64,000 nucleotides of DNA from Pseudomonas sp. GM80 (GCF_000282515.1 NZ_AKJD01000043.1:118167-182166), one strand, 5' to 3'; shown: positions 17,342 through 27,115, counted from the first letter of the stretch. Notes: generated from the letters alone by a model not told the origin. Numbers and translations: made by a program.

Positions 17342-17626
17342 ATGATGATTACCGATGAAAGCCGTTTAGCCCGGTTAGATTTGAATCTCTTGATCGTGTT
17401 CATGGTGTTGGTTCGTGAGCGCAGCGCAACCCGCGCCGCTCAATGCTTGAACGTCCGTCAGCCCGCGATCAGCAACTCGATCAAGCGCCTACGCGCGTGG
17501 TTCGATGATCCGTTGTTCATAAATTTGGGCAAGAATGGGATGCAGCCGACGAGAAGGACTCTCGAAATAGCTGAGATGCTGCAACCAGCGATGAGCATCA
17601 TTGGAGAAATTGCCGGCAAGGATTAA
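17342..17626 (+). pseudogene. Truncated LysR-family regulator (DNA-binding domain only)
   Basis: 94 residues matching only the winged helix-turn-helix of LysR proteins: LDLNLLIVFMVLVRERSATRAAQCLNV, QPAISNSIKRLR, and FDDPLFI. The frame stops at the linker helix, so the ~200-residue effector domain is missing. No continuing LysR sequence is visible in other frames downstream. It is probably a remnant, though a short DNA-binding protein could still act. An AGAGG ribosome site is present. It may once have controlled the hydrolase/SDR genes. Confidence 0.7.
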
Positions 17627-17736
17627 TCGAGGAGCATTGTGACCTACATCTTGAATGGCACCTGGTGCAATGCCAGGCGCCACCCCAGTAATTTACACAG
17701 CTGTGTAATGCGCCATAGTTATGATCCCCCGATTGA

Positions 17737-18008
17737 CGGCAAAGCAGATCACGCGACGTCCTCTTCCTACAATCCGCAAAACTAAACGAAATTGATCCCA
17801 GCAAGCTTTGCATCTCGCTGACAAGCGATTGCAGTGAGTTCGCACGCGCGCTTCATGATCATCCTCAGCGAGAAAATCTATTCGGCGAGGCCCGTTTCTA
17901 CAGCCAGAAATCCGGCAATCTCAGAAGCTGGTGAAAGACCTTCAAGCTTCTTTCTTCCTTCCTTTTCAAGACATCGATGACGAACTAGAGTTAGACAACG
18001 GCGCCTAG
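17737..18008 (+). pseudogene. Possible degraded coding remnant with frameshift
   Basis: One frame is open from 17737 to a stop at 17934 (including KLNEIDPSKLCISLTSD). A second frame continues from 17928 to 18008 (KDLQASFFLPFQDIDDELEL) and reads like the C-terminus of the same protein after a one-base shift. There is no start codon or ribosome site. Family not recognised. Confidence 0.3.
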
Positions 18009-18074
18009 ATGGGGCACTGATTTTCATCAGTACGTAAAGCGCCACAGATTTTCGAGTACATATGGGCGGGGGAT

Positions 18075-18464
18075 ATGACGAAACGAGTAATCGCCGGTTT
18101 ACTGGGAATCGTCGGAGTGTGGACGGTGGCGCCAGTTTTGGCTGAGGAAAATATTTTCTTCGTGTGCGTTCCTCTTCACGTCAGCAACTTTATCGCTTTG
18201 GTCCAAGATGAAAAGGTTGAGTGCAGAAAAAATGAGACACACAAGGACTGCCAACCCTTTAGGGTAGATATGTCAGAACTCACCGCCTCAGGTGGATCTT
18301 ATGTCATAGAGGACAGATCCAAAGACGACGATGGCGACGTCACCACGCTAATGCTTACCATATCGCGAGTCGACGGCACCTATAGTGAGTCCACCGAAAA
18401 GACGGACATGTCGTTCACAAAGACCGGGAAATGTGAATTGAAGAAAGAAACACTCAAGTATTAG
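18075..18464 (+). CDS. Small secreted protein of unknown function
   Basis: 129 residues with a signal peptide (TKRVIAGLLGIVGVWTVAPVLA, cleavage about residue 23). The mature part has four cysteines (FFVCVP, VECRKN, DCQPF, GKCELK), which could form two disulfides, and an acidic KDDDGDV turn. A G-rich ribosome site is directly upstream. I do not recognise the family. It stands alone. Confidence 0.6.
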   Translation: MTKRVIAGLLGIVGVWTVAPVLAEENIFFVCVPLHVSNFIALVQDEKVECRKNETHKDCQPFRVDMSELTASGGSYVIEDRSKDDDGDVTTLMLTISRVDGTYSESTEKTDMSFTKTGKCELKKETLKY

Positions 18465-18623
18465 GCACTCTCGGTAGTTGGCCCCAAATTCCAGTCTATA
18501 CCGGCCTATTCTTGATTCATAAAATTGCAGTACAGGGTTGTATTGAAATTGCCTCCAATTCGGACAAGCACTTCCTGAGACAAGTCTTGTATTTTAGTAG
18601 TTAGGGATACGAGAAAGTTGTTT

Positions 18624-18959
18624 TTAGAGGCAAGCGCGCGCGTAAGATTCCAGATTCGAATAGCCTAAAACCGAAGTGAACGGGCTGCGCATGTACAAAG
18701 ATACCTCACTACCAGTCGACTTCGGATGCACCTCTAGAACGTTGCTCGCCGCGAGTTTGCTCTGCGCGACCACCGTGTACTGATTGCGATGCTGCGAGAC
18801 TGTTGCACTCTCAACTTCATCTTTCCATTTTGGAGTAATGCATCGGACATATTGATCAGGAGTTTTTTGCGTGCTGAATACAGCCGTTGGTGTATTCGGC
18901 ACTGAAACACATCCGGATAAAATCACAGTTGCCGCAATAATCGTGGAGAGCTTTGTCAT
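18624..18959 (-). CDS. Small lipoprotein of unknown function
   Basis: 111 residues. TKLSTIIAATVILSGC gives a signal peptide with lipobox LSGC. The mature part has two more cysteines (RCITPKW and the terminal ARACL). ATG 18959 is chosen because it puts the signal peptide at the N-terminus. It lies 68 bp downstream of another small gene on the same strand and may be in one operon with it. Family not recognised. Confidence 0.65.
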   Translation of the reverse strand: MTKLSTIIAATVILSGCVSVPNTPTAVFSTQKTPDQYVRCITPKWKDEVESATVSQHRNQYTVVAQSKLAASNVLEVHPKSTGSEVSLYMRSPFTSVLGYSNLESYARACL

Positions 18960-19027
18960 CTGAAAACCTGGGAGTTTTTTTTGCGCGAGTGCGGAGGCAG
19001 TGCGTCCATAACCATAAACTGTGTGTC

Positions 19028-19378
19028 CTATCTGAAAAGTTTTTGGCACAAATTGCGCTCAGCCTGAGGCAAAGTGAACCGGCTATATTTCAGAGAAAGG
19101 AACGTCCACGGAGGGTTGCTCTTCGACGGCGAGGCAGCCATCGCCGACTCGATGCTACGGGCAATCGTCTGATTGCACTCTATATTTCGAGCAATAGAGC
19201 CCGCCGATGCCTGGCTATGGCCCAGTATTGACCAGCCATTTGTAAACACAGCTAACGCGCCTGCAACCCACATCGCTCGATTCTTTTTGCGAGGACCGTT
19301 ACGTTTTTCGCTGGACGCGAGTGAAAAGGGTGGCACGGTCTGGGAGTTAGCTCGGTTGGTTGGATAATGCAAAGTCAT
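19028..19378 (-). CDS. Small protein with one membrane segment
   Basis: 116 residues, kept because a perfect AGGAGG ribosome site lies 6 bases before ATG 19378. A basic stretch (EKRNGPRKKNR) is followed by one hydrophobic segment (MWVAGALAVFTNGWSIL), then a polar C-terminus with cysteines. This gives a likely single-pass protein with a cytoplasmic N-terminus. Its likely partner is the downstream lipoprotein gene. Family not recognised. Confidence 0.5.
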   Translation of the reverse strand: MTLHYPTNRANSQTVPPFSLASSEKRNGPRKKNRAMWVAGALAVFTNGWSILGHSQASAGSIARNIECNQTIARSIESAMAASPSKSNPPWTFLSLKYSRFTLPQAERNLCQKLFR

Positions 19379-19641
19379 TGAGAACCTCCTCGGACCTATA
19401 TAGCTGTTAGGAAAGAGGCGAATCATGAACGATTGGCGTCGGACTGAATAACGACTATGAATGATTGTTAGTATTATTTTTTTTGATGTACAGGGGCGTC
19501 AGAGTAACCACCCTTAACAGGCATGTGCCTAGCATAACAATATGAGGTTCAAAAATTTAACTCTTACGCTCGGCACTGAAAGCGATGGTTTTGGAGAGCC
19601 CGGCGGTATAAAATTTGAGAATAACTACGGGAGGATGTTAC

Positions 19642-20100
19642 TTGAGCGAGTCACAAGAGCTTTACAGCAAGCTGATCGAATACAAACGTAGCAGAGATCA
19701 AGAAACTAATGCATTTGAGAGGTCAGCGCCGCTCGTCAAGCATCAAAGCGAACTGCTCATGTTGCGGCTTAAAGAAAATTTGCTGGCTGGTATGGGCAAT
19801 CTCATCGAGATGGAAGAGCGTCTCTTCCCGACCAATCTGAAAATCGGACAACAACGCTTTGATTATTTTATTCAGGGAAAGACGCTACACATGGCCGGAA
19901 AGCGGTTTTCTTTTGTCCCATTTGTTGAGTGCTTGAATGGTTGGGATATCGAATTGAACTATAACCTAGAGGGACCAAATCTGAAGGGCTGGGTCGTATC
20001 AGGCTCCGGGTACGACTGGCAAATCGCGCAGCACGGCAGAGATTCAGTCGCTCTAAAGCCCGACAGCTTAGCAGCAGTTTTGATGAAAGGTTTGCTCTGA
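19642..20100 (+). CDS. Hypothetical protein
   Basis: 152 residues. TTG 19642 is the likely start because GGGAGG lies 7 bases upstream; an ATG in another frame overlaps that site. The N-terminal ~60 residues are helical and charged (LYSKLIEYKRSRDQETNAFERSAP), and the rest alternates in a beta-like way (RFDYFIQGKTLHMAGKRFSFVPF). No signal peptide, membrane helix or known motif is seen. Confidence 0.55.
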   Translation: MSESQELYSKLIEYKRSRDQETNAFERSAPLVKHQSELLMLRLKENLLAGMGNLIEMEERLFPTNLKIGQQRFDYFIQGKTLHMAGKRFSFVPFVECLNGWDIELNYNLEGPNLKGWVVSGSGYDWQIAQHGRDSVALKPDSLAAVLMKGLL

Positions 20101-20150
20101 ACAGCGGTACTCTTGGTGACGCGCTGGCGATCAGGGCGTCACCAGAAACG

Positions 20151-20711
20151 TCATGCTGCGGTTGCGGACAACGTCTTGTTCACGGTTTGCAAAACGTGCT
20201 GAGACAAAGCTTGGTCATTAACCGCACGAGCAATCAGCGTGGCCCCGGCAATCGAGACAAGAATTTGCAGCGCCTTCTCACTTTTTTCGGCGGCGGTGCC
20301 AGTGGGCATATGCAGCATCAACGCATCCAGAAGATCTCGAACGCCATCAGTGAAAGATTTGCTCGCGGAGCCACCGCAGCGTGCAACGTCCGATCCTAGG
20401 GATGGAATAGGGCAGCCGTTGCCCCAATCGTCACGATGCTCTTCGGACAGGTAGTACTCAACGATCGCTTGCAGCGATTCTGCGGATTTCCATCCATTCA
20501 CATTGGGCTCAAATGTCTTGGTAACGGCTTCAGCAATCAGCTGGTCCTTACCACCGGGGAACTGACCGTAAAATCCGCCGTGAGTAAGACCCGCTGAACG
20601 AGCCAGTTCGGCAATACCAATCCCTTCAATTCCCTTCTCGCGATAGGAGCGGGCCGCAGCTACAACCATCGATTCCTTGTTCTGAGCAGCTTTCTCCTTA
20701 GTGACCTTCAT
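20151..20711 (-). CDS. TetR-family regulator, likely repressor of the efflux operon
   Basis: 186 residues. The N-terminal HTH is IGIAELARSAGLTHGGFYGQF, preceded by a helix with ARSYREKG. The C-terminal ligand domain includes a GNGCPIPSLGSDVAR segment seen in the TetR_C group of AcrR-like and thiol- or electrophile-sensing regulators. It is divergent from mexE, with a perfect palindrome in the shared 284-bp region, so repression of the RND operon and of itself is likely. Confidence 0.85.
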   Translation of the reverse strand: MKVTKEKAAQNKESMVVAAARSYREKGIEGIGIAELARSAGLTHGGFYGQFPGGKDQLIAEAVTKTFEPNVNGWKSAESLQAIVEYYLSEEHRDDWGNGCPIPSLGSDVARCGGSASKSFTDGVRDLLDALMLHMPTGTAAEKSEKALQILVSIAGATLIARAVNDQALSQHVLQTVNKTLSATAA

Positions 20712-20776
20712 CGTTGACTCCAGACGCCAAGCTGATCGAGTTCGTCAGCCAGGCATTAGTAGATAGGTGGGCAAGC

Positions 20777-20790
20777 ATGATAGCCATCAT
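20777..20790. promoter_or_regulatory. Inverted repeat sharing half-sites with the main palindrome
   Basis: atgat and atcat separated by agcc, 66 bp before the TetR start. The half-sites match those of the 18-bp palindrome at 20892-20909, suggesting a second, weaker site for the same regulator. Confidence 0.4.
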
Positions 20791-20891
20791 ATAACGGAGT
20801 CGCAATACGGGCCGCTGAATGGTCTGCATATTTCAAGCATATATTGAGCATAAAGCCCGGAATAGAGCCATTAAAACGACCAAACATTATG

Positions 20892-20909
20892 ATCATCATT
20901 AATGATGAT
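20892..20909. promoter_or_regulatory. 18-bp perfect palindrome, candidate TetR operator
   Basis: atcatcattaatgatgat is fully symmetric and lies 86 bp before the mexE ATG, in the region shared with the divergent TetR gene. TetR-family operators are typically palindromes of this size. Confidence 0.65.
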
Positions 20910-20995
20910 AGCGAACTTCAGGTCATTCGATTCGATGATAGAACGCCGTTAAGCAAGAATTCGCCAACTCCTAAACCAACCGGCGGAATCGATCC

Positions 20996-22255
20996 ATGGA
21001 ACAGTCACTCAAGCCTTTTCGTTTTCCTTTAGCCGCATTGGCGGTTGCAGTCTTGACCGCTTGTGGTCATGCATCCGATGCCGCCCCGGCTCCTGGTGCT
21101 CCACAAGTGACTGTCGCTCAAGTCATTGAGCAACCCATCACTGAGTGGGACGAAGTCACCGCAAGACTTGAAGCACCGGAAACTGTCGAGGTTCGCCCAC
21201 GTGTATCCGGCCAGATTGATCTGGTTGCGTTCACTGACGGTGCGCTGGTGAAGAAAGGCGATCTGCTGTTCCAAATCGATCCGCGTCCATACGAGCACGA
21301 AGTACACCGCATCGAGGCTCAGCTTCAACAAGCTCGCGCTGCGCTGGTCCGCTCTGGTAATGAGGCCCAACGTGGTCAGCGTCTGCTTAGCAGCAACGCA
21401 ATCTCAGCTGAGCTGGCTGACACTCGGACTACCACCGCTCAAGAAGCTAAAGCCGGTGTTGATGCCATTCAAGCTCAACTCGACCTGGCAAAACTGAATC
21501 TCAGCTTCACCCGTGTTACTGCGCCAATCACTGGGCGCGTCAGCCGTGCGGAAATCACCGCCGGCAACATTGTCACTGCCGATATCTCCGCACTTACTAG
21601 CGTCGTTTCCACTGACAAGGTTTACGCCTACTTCGACGCTGACGAGCGTGTTTTCCTCAAGTACAGCCAACTCGCTCGCCAAGGCCAGCGCGGTAACACC
21701 ACACCGGTGTACATGGGGCTGTCGAACGAGGAGGGCAACAGTCACCAAGGTCAGATGAACTTCGTCGACAACCAAGTCAACCCAAAGACTGGCACCATTC
21801 GCGGCCGCGCGGTATTCGATAACACTGACGGTCAATACACACCTGGCCTCTACGCCCGCCTGAAATTGGTCGGCAGCGCTTCTTACACAGGGGTGCTGAT
21901 TAAAGATGACGCAGTGGGTACTGACCTCGGCAAGAAATTCGTTCTCGTTGTTGGCCAAGACAACAAAGCTGTTTATCGCAGCGTCGATCTAGGCCCAAAA
22001 CACGAAGGCCTGCGCATCGTTCGCAGCGGTTTGCAGAAAGATGATCGCATCGTGATCAACGGCCTCCAACGTGTCCGTCCCGGCGCAGTGGTCGAGGCAC
22101 AGGAAGCACCGATGGCCAGCCCAGAAATCGTCGCCACGCTGAATCAACAACGTGAGGCGATCAAAGCTGGAAATCTGCCGACATTCCAATCCCCAGCTTC
22201 CGTTAAATCACCAGCTTTGGTGAAAACGGACTCTGCTGTTAATTCTCGCGGATAA
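20996..22255 (+). CDS. mexE: RND efflux periplasmic adaptor, MexE-like
   Basis: A 419-residue lipoprotein of the membrane-fusion family. The N-terminus LAVAVLTACG is a lipobox. Domains in order: beta-barrel strand and lipoyl half (VEVRPRVSGQID, GALVKKGDLLFQIDPRPYE), coiled-coil hairpin (~95-165), second lipoyl half (LSFTRVTAPITGRVSRAE), and beta-barrel (TDKVYAYFDADERVFL). By memory it is close to P. aeruginosa MexE, including the start MEQS. It joins the inner membrane pump to the outer membrane channel. It is the first gene of a tight three-gene operon. Confidence 0.92.
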   Translation: MEQSLKPFRFPLAALAVAVLTACGHASDAAPAPGAPQVTVAQVIEQPITEWDEVTARLEAPETVEVRPRVSGQIDLVAFTDGALVKKGDLLFQIDPRPYEHEVHRIEAQLQQARAALVRSGNEAQRGQRLLSSNAISAELADTRTTTAQEAKAGVDAIQAQLDLAKLNLSFTRVTAPITGRVSRAEITAGNIVTADISALTSVVSTDKVYAYFDADERVFLKYSQLARQGQRGNTTPVYMGLSNEEGNSHQGQMNFVDNQVNPKTGTIRGRAVFDNTDGQYTPGLYARLKLVGSASYTGVLIKDDAVGTDLGKKFVLVVGQDNKAVYRSVDLGPKHEGLRIVRSGLQKDDRIVINGLQRVRPGAVVEAQEAPMASPEIVATLNQQREAIKAGNLPTFQSPASVKSPALVKTDSAVNSRG

Positions 22256-22267
22256 GGGAACATCGCC

Positions 22268-25200
22268 ATGAAATTCTCTCAATTCTTTATCACGCGACCG
22301 ATCTTCGCAGCGGTACTTTCGCTGATGATCCTGATCGCCGGCGGCATCTCGCTCTTTCAACTGCCGATCAGCGAATATCCAGAAGTAGTTCCACCGACTG
22401 TTGTCGTTCACGCCAACTACCCGGGCGCAAACCCAAAGGTCATCGGTGAAACCGTAGCGGCGCCGCTAGAACAAGCCATCACCGGCGTAGAGAACATGTT
22501 GTACATGTCCTCGCAAGCAACCGCAGATGGTCGTCTGACTCTCACCGTGACATTCGCACTCGGTACCGATCTGGACAATGCCCAGGTGCAGGTGCAGAAC
22601 CGTGTTACTCGTACCGAACCAAAGCTGCCGGAAGAAGTGACGCGCATCGGCATCACCGTCGATAAAGCATCTCCTGAACTGACCCTGCTCGTGCACTTGG
22701 TTTCGCCGGACAAGCGTTACGACATGCTGTATCTGTCGAACTACGCGATCCTCAACGTGAAAGACGAGCTTGCTCGCCTGAACGGTATTGGTGATGTTCA
22801 GCTGTTTGGTATGGGCGACTACTCGTTGCGTATCTGGCTCGACCCAGAAAAAACCTCTTCGCGTAACCTGACAGCTACTGATGTAGTGAACGCAATCCGT
22901 GAGCAAAACCGTCAAGTAGCGGCGGGCCAATTGGGTGCTCCACCTGCACCTAACGCCACCAGCTTTCAAATGTCGATCAACTCCCAGGGTCGTCTGGTTA
23001 GCGAAGAAGAATTTGAAAACGTCATCATCCGCAGTGGCTCGAATGGTGAAATTACCCACCTCAAAGACATCGCTCGTGTAGAGCTTGGCTCCAACCAGTA
23101 CGCCCTGCGCGCATTGCTGAACAACCAAGAAGCAGTGGCGATGTCGATCTTTCAACGCCCAGGTTCCAATTCCATCGGCATCTCCGATGCTGTGCGGGCG
23201 AAGATGGCTGAGCTGAAGAAAAACTTCCCAGAAGGCATGGACTTCGAGATTGTCTACGACCCAACCATTTTCGTACGTAGCTCGATCGAAGCAGTGGTTC
23301 ACACCCTGTTTGAAGCACTGATCTTGGTGGTACTGGTAGTAATCCTCTTCCTGCAAACCTGGCGCGCCTCGATCATCCCATTGGTTGCCGTACCGGTATC
23401 GCTGATCGGCACCTTCGCCGTAATGCACTTGCTCGGGTTCTCGCTTAACGCCTTGTCGCTGTTTGGCCTGGTACTGGCGATAGGGATCGTGGTCGACGAT
23501 GCGATTGTGGTGGTGGAGAACGTCGAACGGAACATCGAGACAGGCTTAACCCCTGTCGAAGCAACGAAGAAAGCCATGAGCGAAGTGACTGGCCCGATCA
23601 TCGCCACTGCGTTGGTATTGTGCGCAGTGTTCGTACCAGCTGCTTTCATCTCGGGCTTGACCGGTCAGTTCTACAAGCAGTTCGCGCTGACAATTGCCAT
23701 CTCGACAGTGATCTCGGCTTTCAACTCCTTGACCTTGTCGCCAGCACTGGCAGCGGTCCTGCTGCGCTCCCACAGCGCACCAAAAGATCGTTTCTCTAAA
23801 GTGCTCGATCGCCTGCTCGGTGGCTGGTTGTTCAAACCCTTCAACCGCTTCTTCGACAAGGCAAGCAACGGCTATGTGGTTGGTGTCGCCAAAGTGATCC
23901 GCGGCAGCAGCGTTGCCTTGCTTATCTACGCCGGCCTGATCGCACTGACCTACATGGGCTTCACTACGACGCCTACTGGTTTCGTGCCAACGCAGGACAA
24001 GAAGTACCTGGTGACGTTTGCTCAGCTGCCAGATGCCGCAAGTCTTGACCGTACTGAGAACGTGATCCGTCGCATGAGCGACATCGCAATGAAAGAACCT
24101 GGCTTCGACAGCGCGGTAGCGTTCCCAGGGCTCTCGATTAACGGTTTCACCAACAGCCCTAACGCTGGTATCGCGTTCATCGGTCTTAGCAACTTTGAAG
24201 AGCGTACCGATCCGAGTCTGTCTGCCGTCGCGATCTCCGCCTCGCTGAATGCCAAATTCGGCGGCATCCAAGACGCGTACACAGCTGTTTTTCCACCACC
24301 ACCAGTACAAGGCCTCGGCACCATCGGTGGCTTCCGCCTGCAAATCGAAGATCGGGGCAACCTGGGCTACGACGCGCTGTACAAAGAAACCATGAACATC
24401 ATCAACAAGAGTCACGATGTTCCTGAGCTGGCCAATCTGTTCACCAGCTACACCGTGAACGTACCGCAAGTAGACGCCGCGATTGACCGCGAGAAAGCCA
24501 AGACTCACGGCGTGGCTATCAACGAAATCTTCGACACCTTGCAGGTCTATCTGGGCTCGTTGTATGCGAACGACTTCAACCGCTTCGGCCGGACCTATCA
24601 GGTCAACGTCCAGGCAGACCAGAAATTCCGTCAGGACGCCGAACAGATCGGTCAGCTGAAAGTCCGTAATGACCGCGGCGAGATGATCCCGTTGTCCACC
24701 TTCGTGAAGGTAAGCCCAACGTCCGGCCCAGACCGTGTCATGCACTACAACGGCTTCATTACGGCTGAAATCAACGGTGGCCCAGCTCCGGGATACAGCT
24801 CTGGCCAAGCGCAAGCTGCCATCGAAAAGCTGCTGAACAAAGAACTGCCTAACGGCATGACCTATGAGTGGACTGACCTGACGTTCCAGCAAATCTTGTC
24901 CGGTAACACCGCACTGTTGGTGTTCCCACTCTGCGTACTGCTGGCATTCCTGGTACTTGCGGCACTGTACGAGAGCTGGAGCCTGCCACTGGCGGTGATC
25001 CTGATTGTGCCAATGACTCTGCTGTCGGCAATCGCCGGTGTAGTGATCTCCAAAGGCGACAACAATATCTTCACCCAGATTGGCCTGATCGTATTGGTTG
25101 GCCTGGCTTGTAAGAACGCGATCCTGATCGTTGAGTTTGCCAAGGAGAAACAAGACCAAGGCATGTCTCCACTGGATGCTGTTCTCGATGCCTGTCGCCA

Positions 25201-25450
25201 ACGTCTGCGCCCGATTCTGATGACTTCGTTTGCTTTCATCATGGGTGTGATCCCGCTGGTTACTTCCACCGGTGCTGGTTCTGAAATGCGCCGTGCCATG
25301 GGTGTCGCAGTGTTCTCCGGGATGCTGGGTGTGACCTTCTTCGGTCTGTTGCTGACTCCAGTGTTCTTCGTACTGATCCGTCGCTTCATTGAGCGTAAGA
25401 ACGCTCGCATAGCGGCAAAACGTGAACTCGCCCTTAGCTTGGAGGTGTAA
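22268..25450 (+). CDS. mexF: RND efflux pump, MexF-like
   Basis: A 1060-residue HAE1-type proton-driven exporter with 12 membrane helices. FFITRPIFAAVLSLMILIAGG is helix 1. The proton-relay Asp pair is in GIVVDDAIVVVENVERN (helix 4). TPTGFVPTQDKKYL is also a family mark, as is GLACKNAILIVEFAKE in helix 10. It matches P. aeruginosa MexF over its whole length as far as I can recall. MexF pumps export chloramphenicol, fluoroquinolones, trimethoprim and quinolone signals. It starts 12 nt after mexE with AAGGGAA upstream. Confidence 0.94.
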   Translation: MKFSQFFITRPIFAAVLSLMILIAGGISLFQLPISEYPEVVPPTVVVHANYPGANPKVIGETVAAPLEQAITGVENMLYMSSQATADGRLTLTVTFALGTDLDNAQVQVQNRVTRTEPKLPEEVTRIGITVDKASPELTLLVHLVSPDKRYDMLYLSNYAILNVKDELARLNGIGDVQLFGMGDYSLRIWLDPEKTSSRNLTATDVVNAIREQNRQVAAGQLGAPPAPNATSFQMSINSQGRLVSEEEFENVIIRSGSNGEITHLKDIARVELGSNQYALRALLNNQEAVAMSIFQRPGSNSIGISDAVRAKMAELKKNFPEGMDFEIVYDPTIFVRSSIEAVVHTLFEALILVVLVVILFLQTWRASIIPLVAVPVSLIGTFAVMHLLGFSLNALSLFGLVLAIGIVVDDAIVVVENVERNIETGLTPVEATKKAMSEVTGPIIATALVLCAVFVPAAFISGLTGQFYKQFALTIAISTVISAFNSLTLSPALAAVLLRSHSAPKDRFSKVLDRLLGGWLFKPFNRFFDKASNGYVVGVAKVIRGSSVALLIYAGLIALTYMGFTTTPTGFVPTQDKKYLVTFAQLPDAASLDRTENVIRRMSDIAMKEPGFDSAVAFPGLSINGFTNSPNAGIAFIGLSNFEERTDPSLSAVAISASLNAKFGGIQDAYTAVFPPPPVQGLGTIGGFRLQIEDRGNLGYDALYKETMNIINKSHDVPELANLFTSYTVNVPQVDAAIDREKAKTHGVAINEIFDTLQVYLGSLYANDFNRFGRTYQVNVQADQKFRQDAEQIGQLKVRNDRGEMIPLSTFVKVSPTSGPDRVMHYNGFITAEINGGPAPGYSSGQAQAAIEKLLNKELPNGMTYEWTDLTFQQILSGNTALLVFPLCVLLAFLVLAALYESWSLPLAVILIVPMTLLSAIAGVVISKGDNNIFTQIGLIVLVGLACKNAILIVEFAKEKQDQGMSPLDAVLDACRQRLRPILMTSFAFIMGVIPLVTSTGAGSEMRRAMGVAVFSGMLGVTFFGLLLTPVFFVLIRRFIERKNARIAAKRELALSLEV

Positions 25451-25452
25451 CC

Positions 25453-26871
25453 ATGAACTCTTTGAAGCTCTTATTGCCTAGCCTCCTGGTCATGGCACTT
25501 GCAGCGTGTACTGTTGGCCCTGACTACAAAACGCCTGACACGGCGCCTGTTAGCTCCGTGTCGGCGCAAGCAGCCAACTACGATCAGACCCGCTTTGAGA
25601 CCGTTTGGTGGCAACAGTTTGAGGATCCGACGCTGAACCAGCTGGTTGGTAAGGCGCTGGACGGCAACCGAGATCTGCGAGTCGCCTTCGCACGCTGGAA
25701 AGCTGCTCGGGCAATCCGTGATGACATCAGCAACGACAACCTGCCGGTAGTCACCAGCCGTGCAAGCGGTCAGTTCGGTAAAGCCCAGGCGCCAGGTCAA
25801 ACTGAGCACCGGGTGAACATCGAGCGTTACGATACTGGCTTGGACATGGCGTGGGAGATCGATCTGTTCGGCCGCATCCAACGCCAATTGGAATCGAGCG
25901 AAGCACAGCAGGATGCTTCTGCTGCTGACTTCTTCCAGCTTCGGGTCACCATGATTGCTGAATTAGTAGATGCTTACGGTCAACTGCGTGGTGCTCAACT
26001 GCGTGAGAAGATCGCTCGCGAAAACCTAAAAAACCAGACTGAATCCCGGGGCGTCACCGTTAACCGCCGCGATGCTGGCCTGGGCAACGACCTGGATGTC
26101 GTTCGCGCCGATGCGCGGTTGGCCGCAGTCGAAGCCACCATTCCACAGTTGCAGGCTGAACAAGTCCATCACCGCAACCGGATCGCTACTCTCTTAGGTG
26201 AGCGTCCAGATCAACTGAGCATCAATTTGAGTCCAGCCAATCTGCCGGCGATCGCCAAAAAACTTCCAATCGGTAACCCTGGGGATCTGCTGCAACGTCG
26301 GCCAGATATCCTGTCGTCCGAGCGAAAGCTTGCTGCTGCAACGGCTGACATTGGTGTCGCTACGGCGGATCTGTTCCCTCGGGTCAGCCTGAGTGGCTTT
26401 TTGGGCTTCACTGCTGGACGCGGTTCGCAGATTGGTTCTAGCGCTGCCCAAGCATGGGGGCTTGGCCCGAGCATCACTTGGGCAGCATTCGACCTTGGCA
26501 GTGTTAGAGCTAAGATCCGCGGCGCGAAGGCTGAAGCAGAAGGTGCTTTGGCTGGCTACGAGCAGAAAGTACTACTCGCACTGGAAGAGTCAGAAAACGC
26601 CTTCAGTGATTACAGCAAACGCCAAGAGCGCTTGGTGTCGCTCATTCGTCAGAGTGAGTCGAGCCGCTCAGCAGCCAGTTTGGCCGGTGTCCAGTACAAG
26701 GAAGGTGTCGCTGACTACCTGATCTTGCTGGACGCAGAGCGTGAGCGGCTTGCAGCCGAAGATGCCCAAGCTGTCGGTGAAACTGATCAGTTCCGCGGTG
26801 TCGTAGCTATCTATAAAGCTTTAGGAGGAGGGTGGGACACCCGCGGTGCAGCACCTACGCCTAAGGCTTGA
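25453..26871 (+). CDS. oprN: Outer membrane efflux channel, OprN-like
   Basis: A 472-residue TolC/OprM-family lipoprotein. ALAACTVGPDYK is the lipobox and the usual N-terminal motif. The two halves show ELVDAYGQLRGAQLREKIA and VATADLFPRVSLSGFLGF. The C-terminal AIYKALGGGW motif is typical of the family. It starts 2 nt after mexF with GGAGG upstream, so translation is probably coupled. It completes the tripartite pump. Confidence 0.92.
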   Translation: MNSLKLLLPSLLVMALAACTVGPDYKTPDTAPVSSVSAQAANYDQTRFETVWWQQFEDPTLNQLVGKALDGNRDLRVAFARWKAARAIRDDISNDNLPVVTSRASGQFGKAQAPGQTEHRVNIERYDTGLDMAWEIDLFGRIQRQLESSEAQQDASAADFFQLRVTMIAELVDAYGQLRGAQLREKIARENLKNQTESRGVTVNRRDAGLGNDLDVVRADARLAAVEATIPQLQAEQVHHRNRIATLLGERPDQLSINLSPANLPAIAKKLPIGNPGDLLQRRPDILSSERKLAAATADIGVATADLFPRVSLSGFLGFTAGRGSQIGSSAAQAWGLGPSITWAAFDLGSVRAKIRGAKAEAEGALAGYEQKVLLALEESENAFSDYSKRQERLVSLIRQSESSRSAASLAGVQYKEGVADYLILLDAERERLAAEDAQAVGETDQFRGVVAIYKALGGGWDTRGAAPTPKA

Positions 26872-26908
26872 ATGGTAATGGTAGGTAGAGGAGAAAGAGG
26901 GTATCTGT

Positions 26909-26937
26909 AGGCGGCTGTGTCTTCGTACCTGCCGCCT
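26909..26937 (+). terminator. Weak hairpin after oprN
   Basis: aggcggc pairs with gccgcct, 37 bp after the stop, but only two T follow. It is the only candidate end of the efflux operon in the 244-bp gap. Confidence 0.35.
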
Positions 26938-27115
26938 TACTCATCAGCTCCAATGCTGGCACCGTATGTGTGAAATCAGCATCGCACTGCGGCTACAATC
27001 TGCAAAAGATGTGCAGTTTTAGCAGATAGCCAATCAGTGTTCGTGCGCAGACTTCATGGCTCGAACTTGCTTTTCATAAAATTGGGACGTCCGGCACAGC
27101 ACCGGCGGGAGTGCC

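Noticed and set aside
23546..25201. 551-residue open frame on the - strand
   Set aside because: It lies entirely inside mexF on the opposite strand, in GC-rich sequence, and has no recognisable domains. It is a shadow frame.
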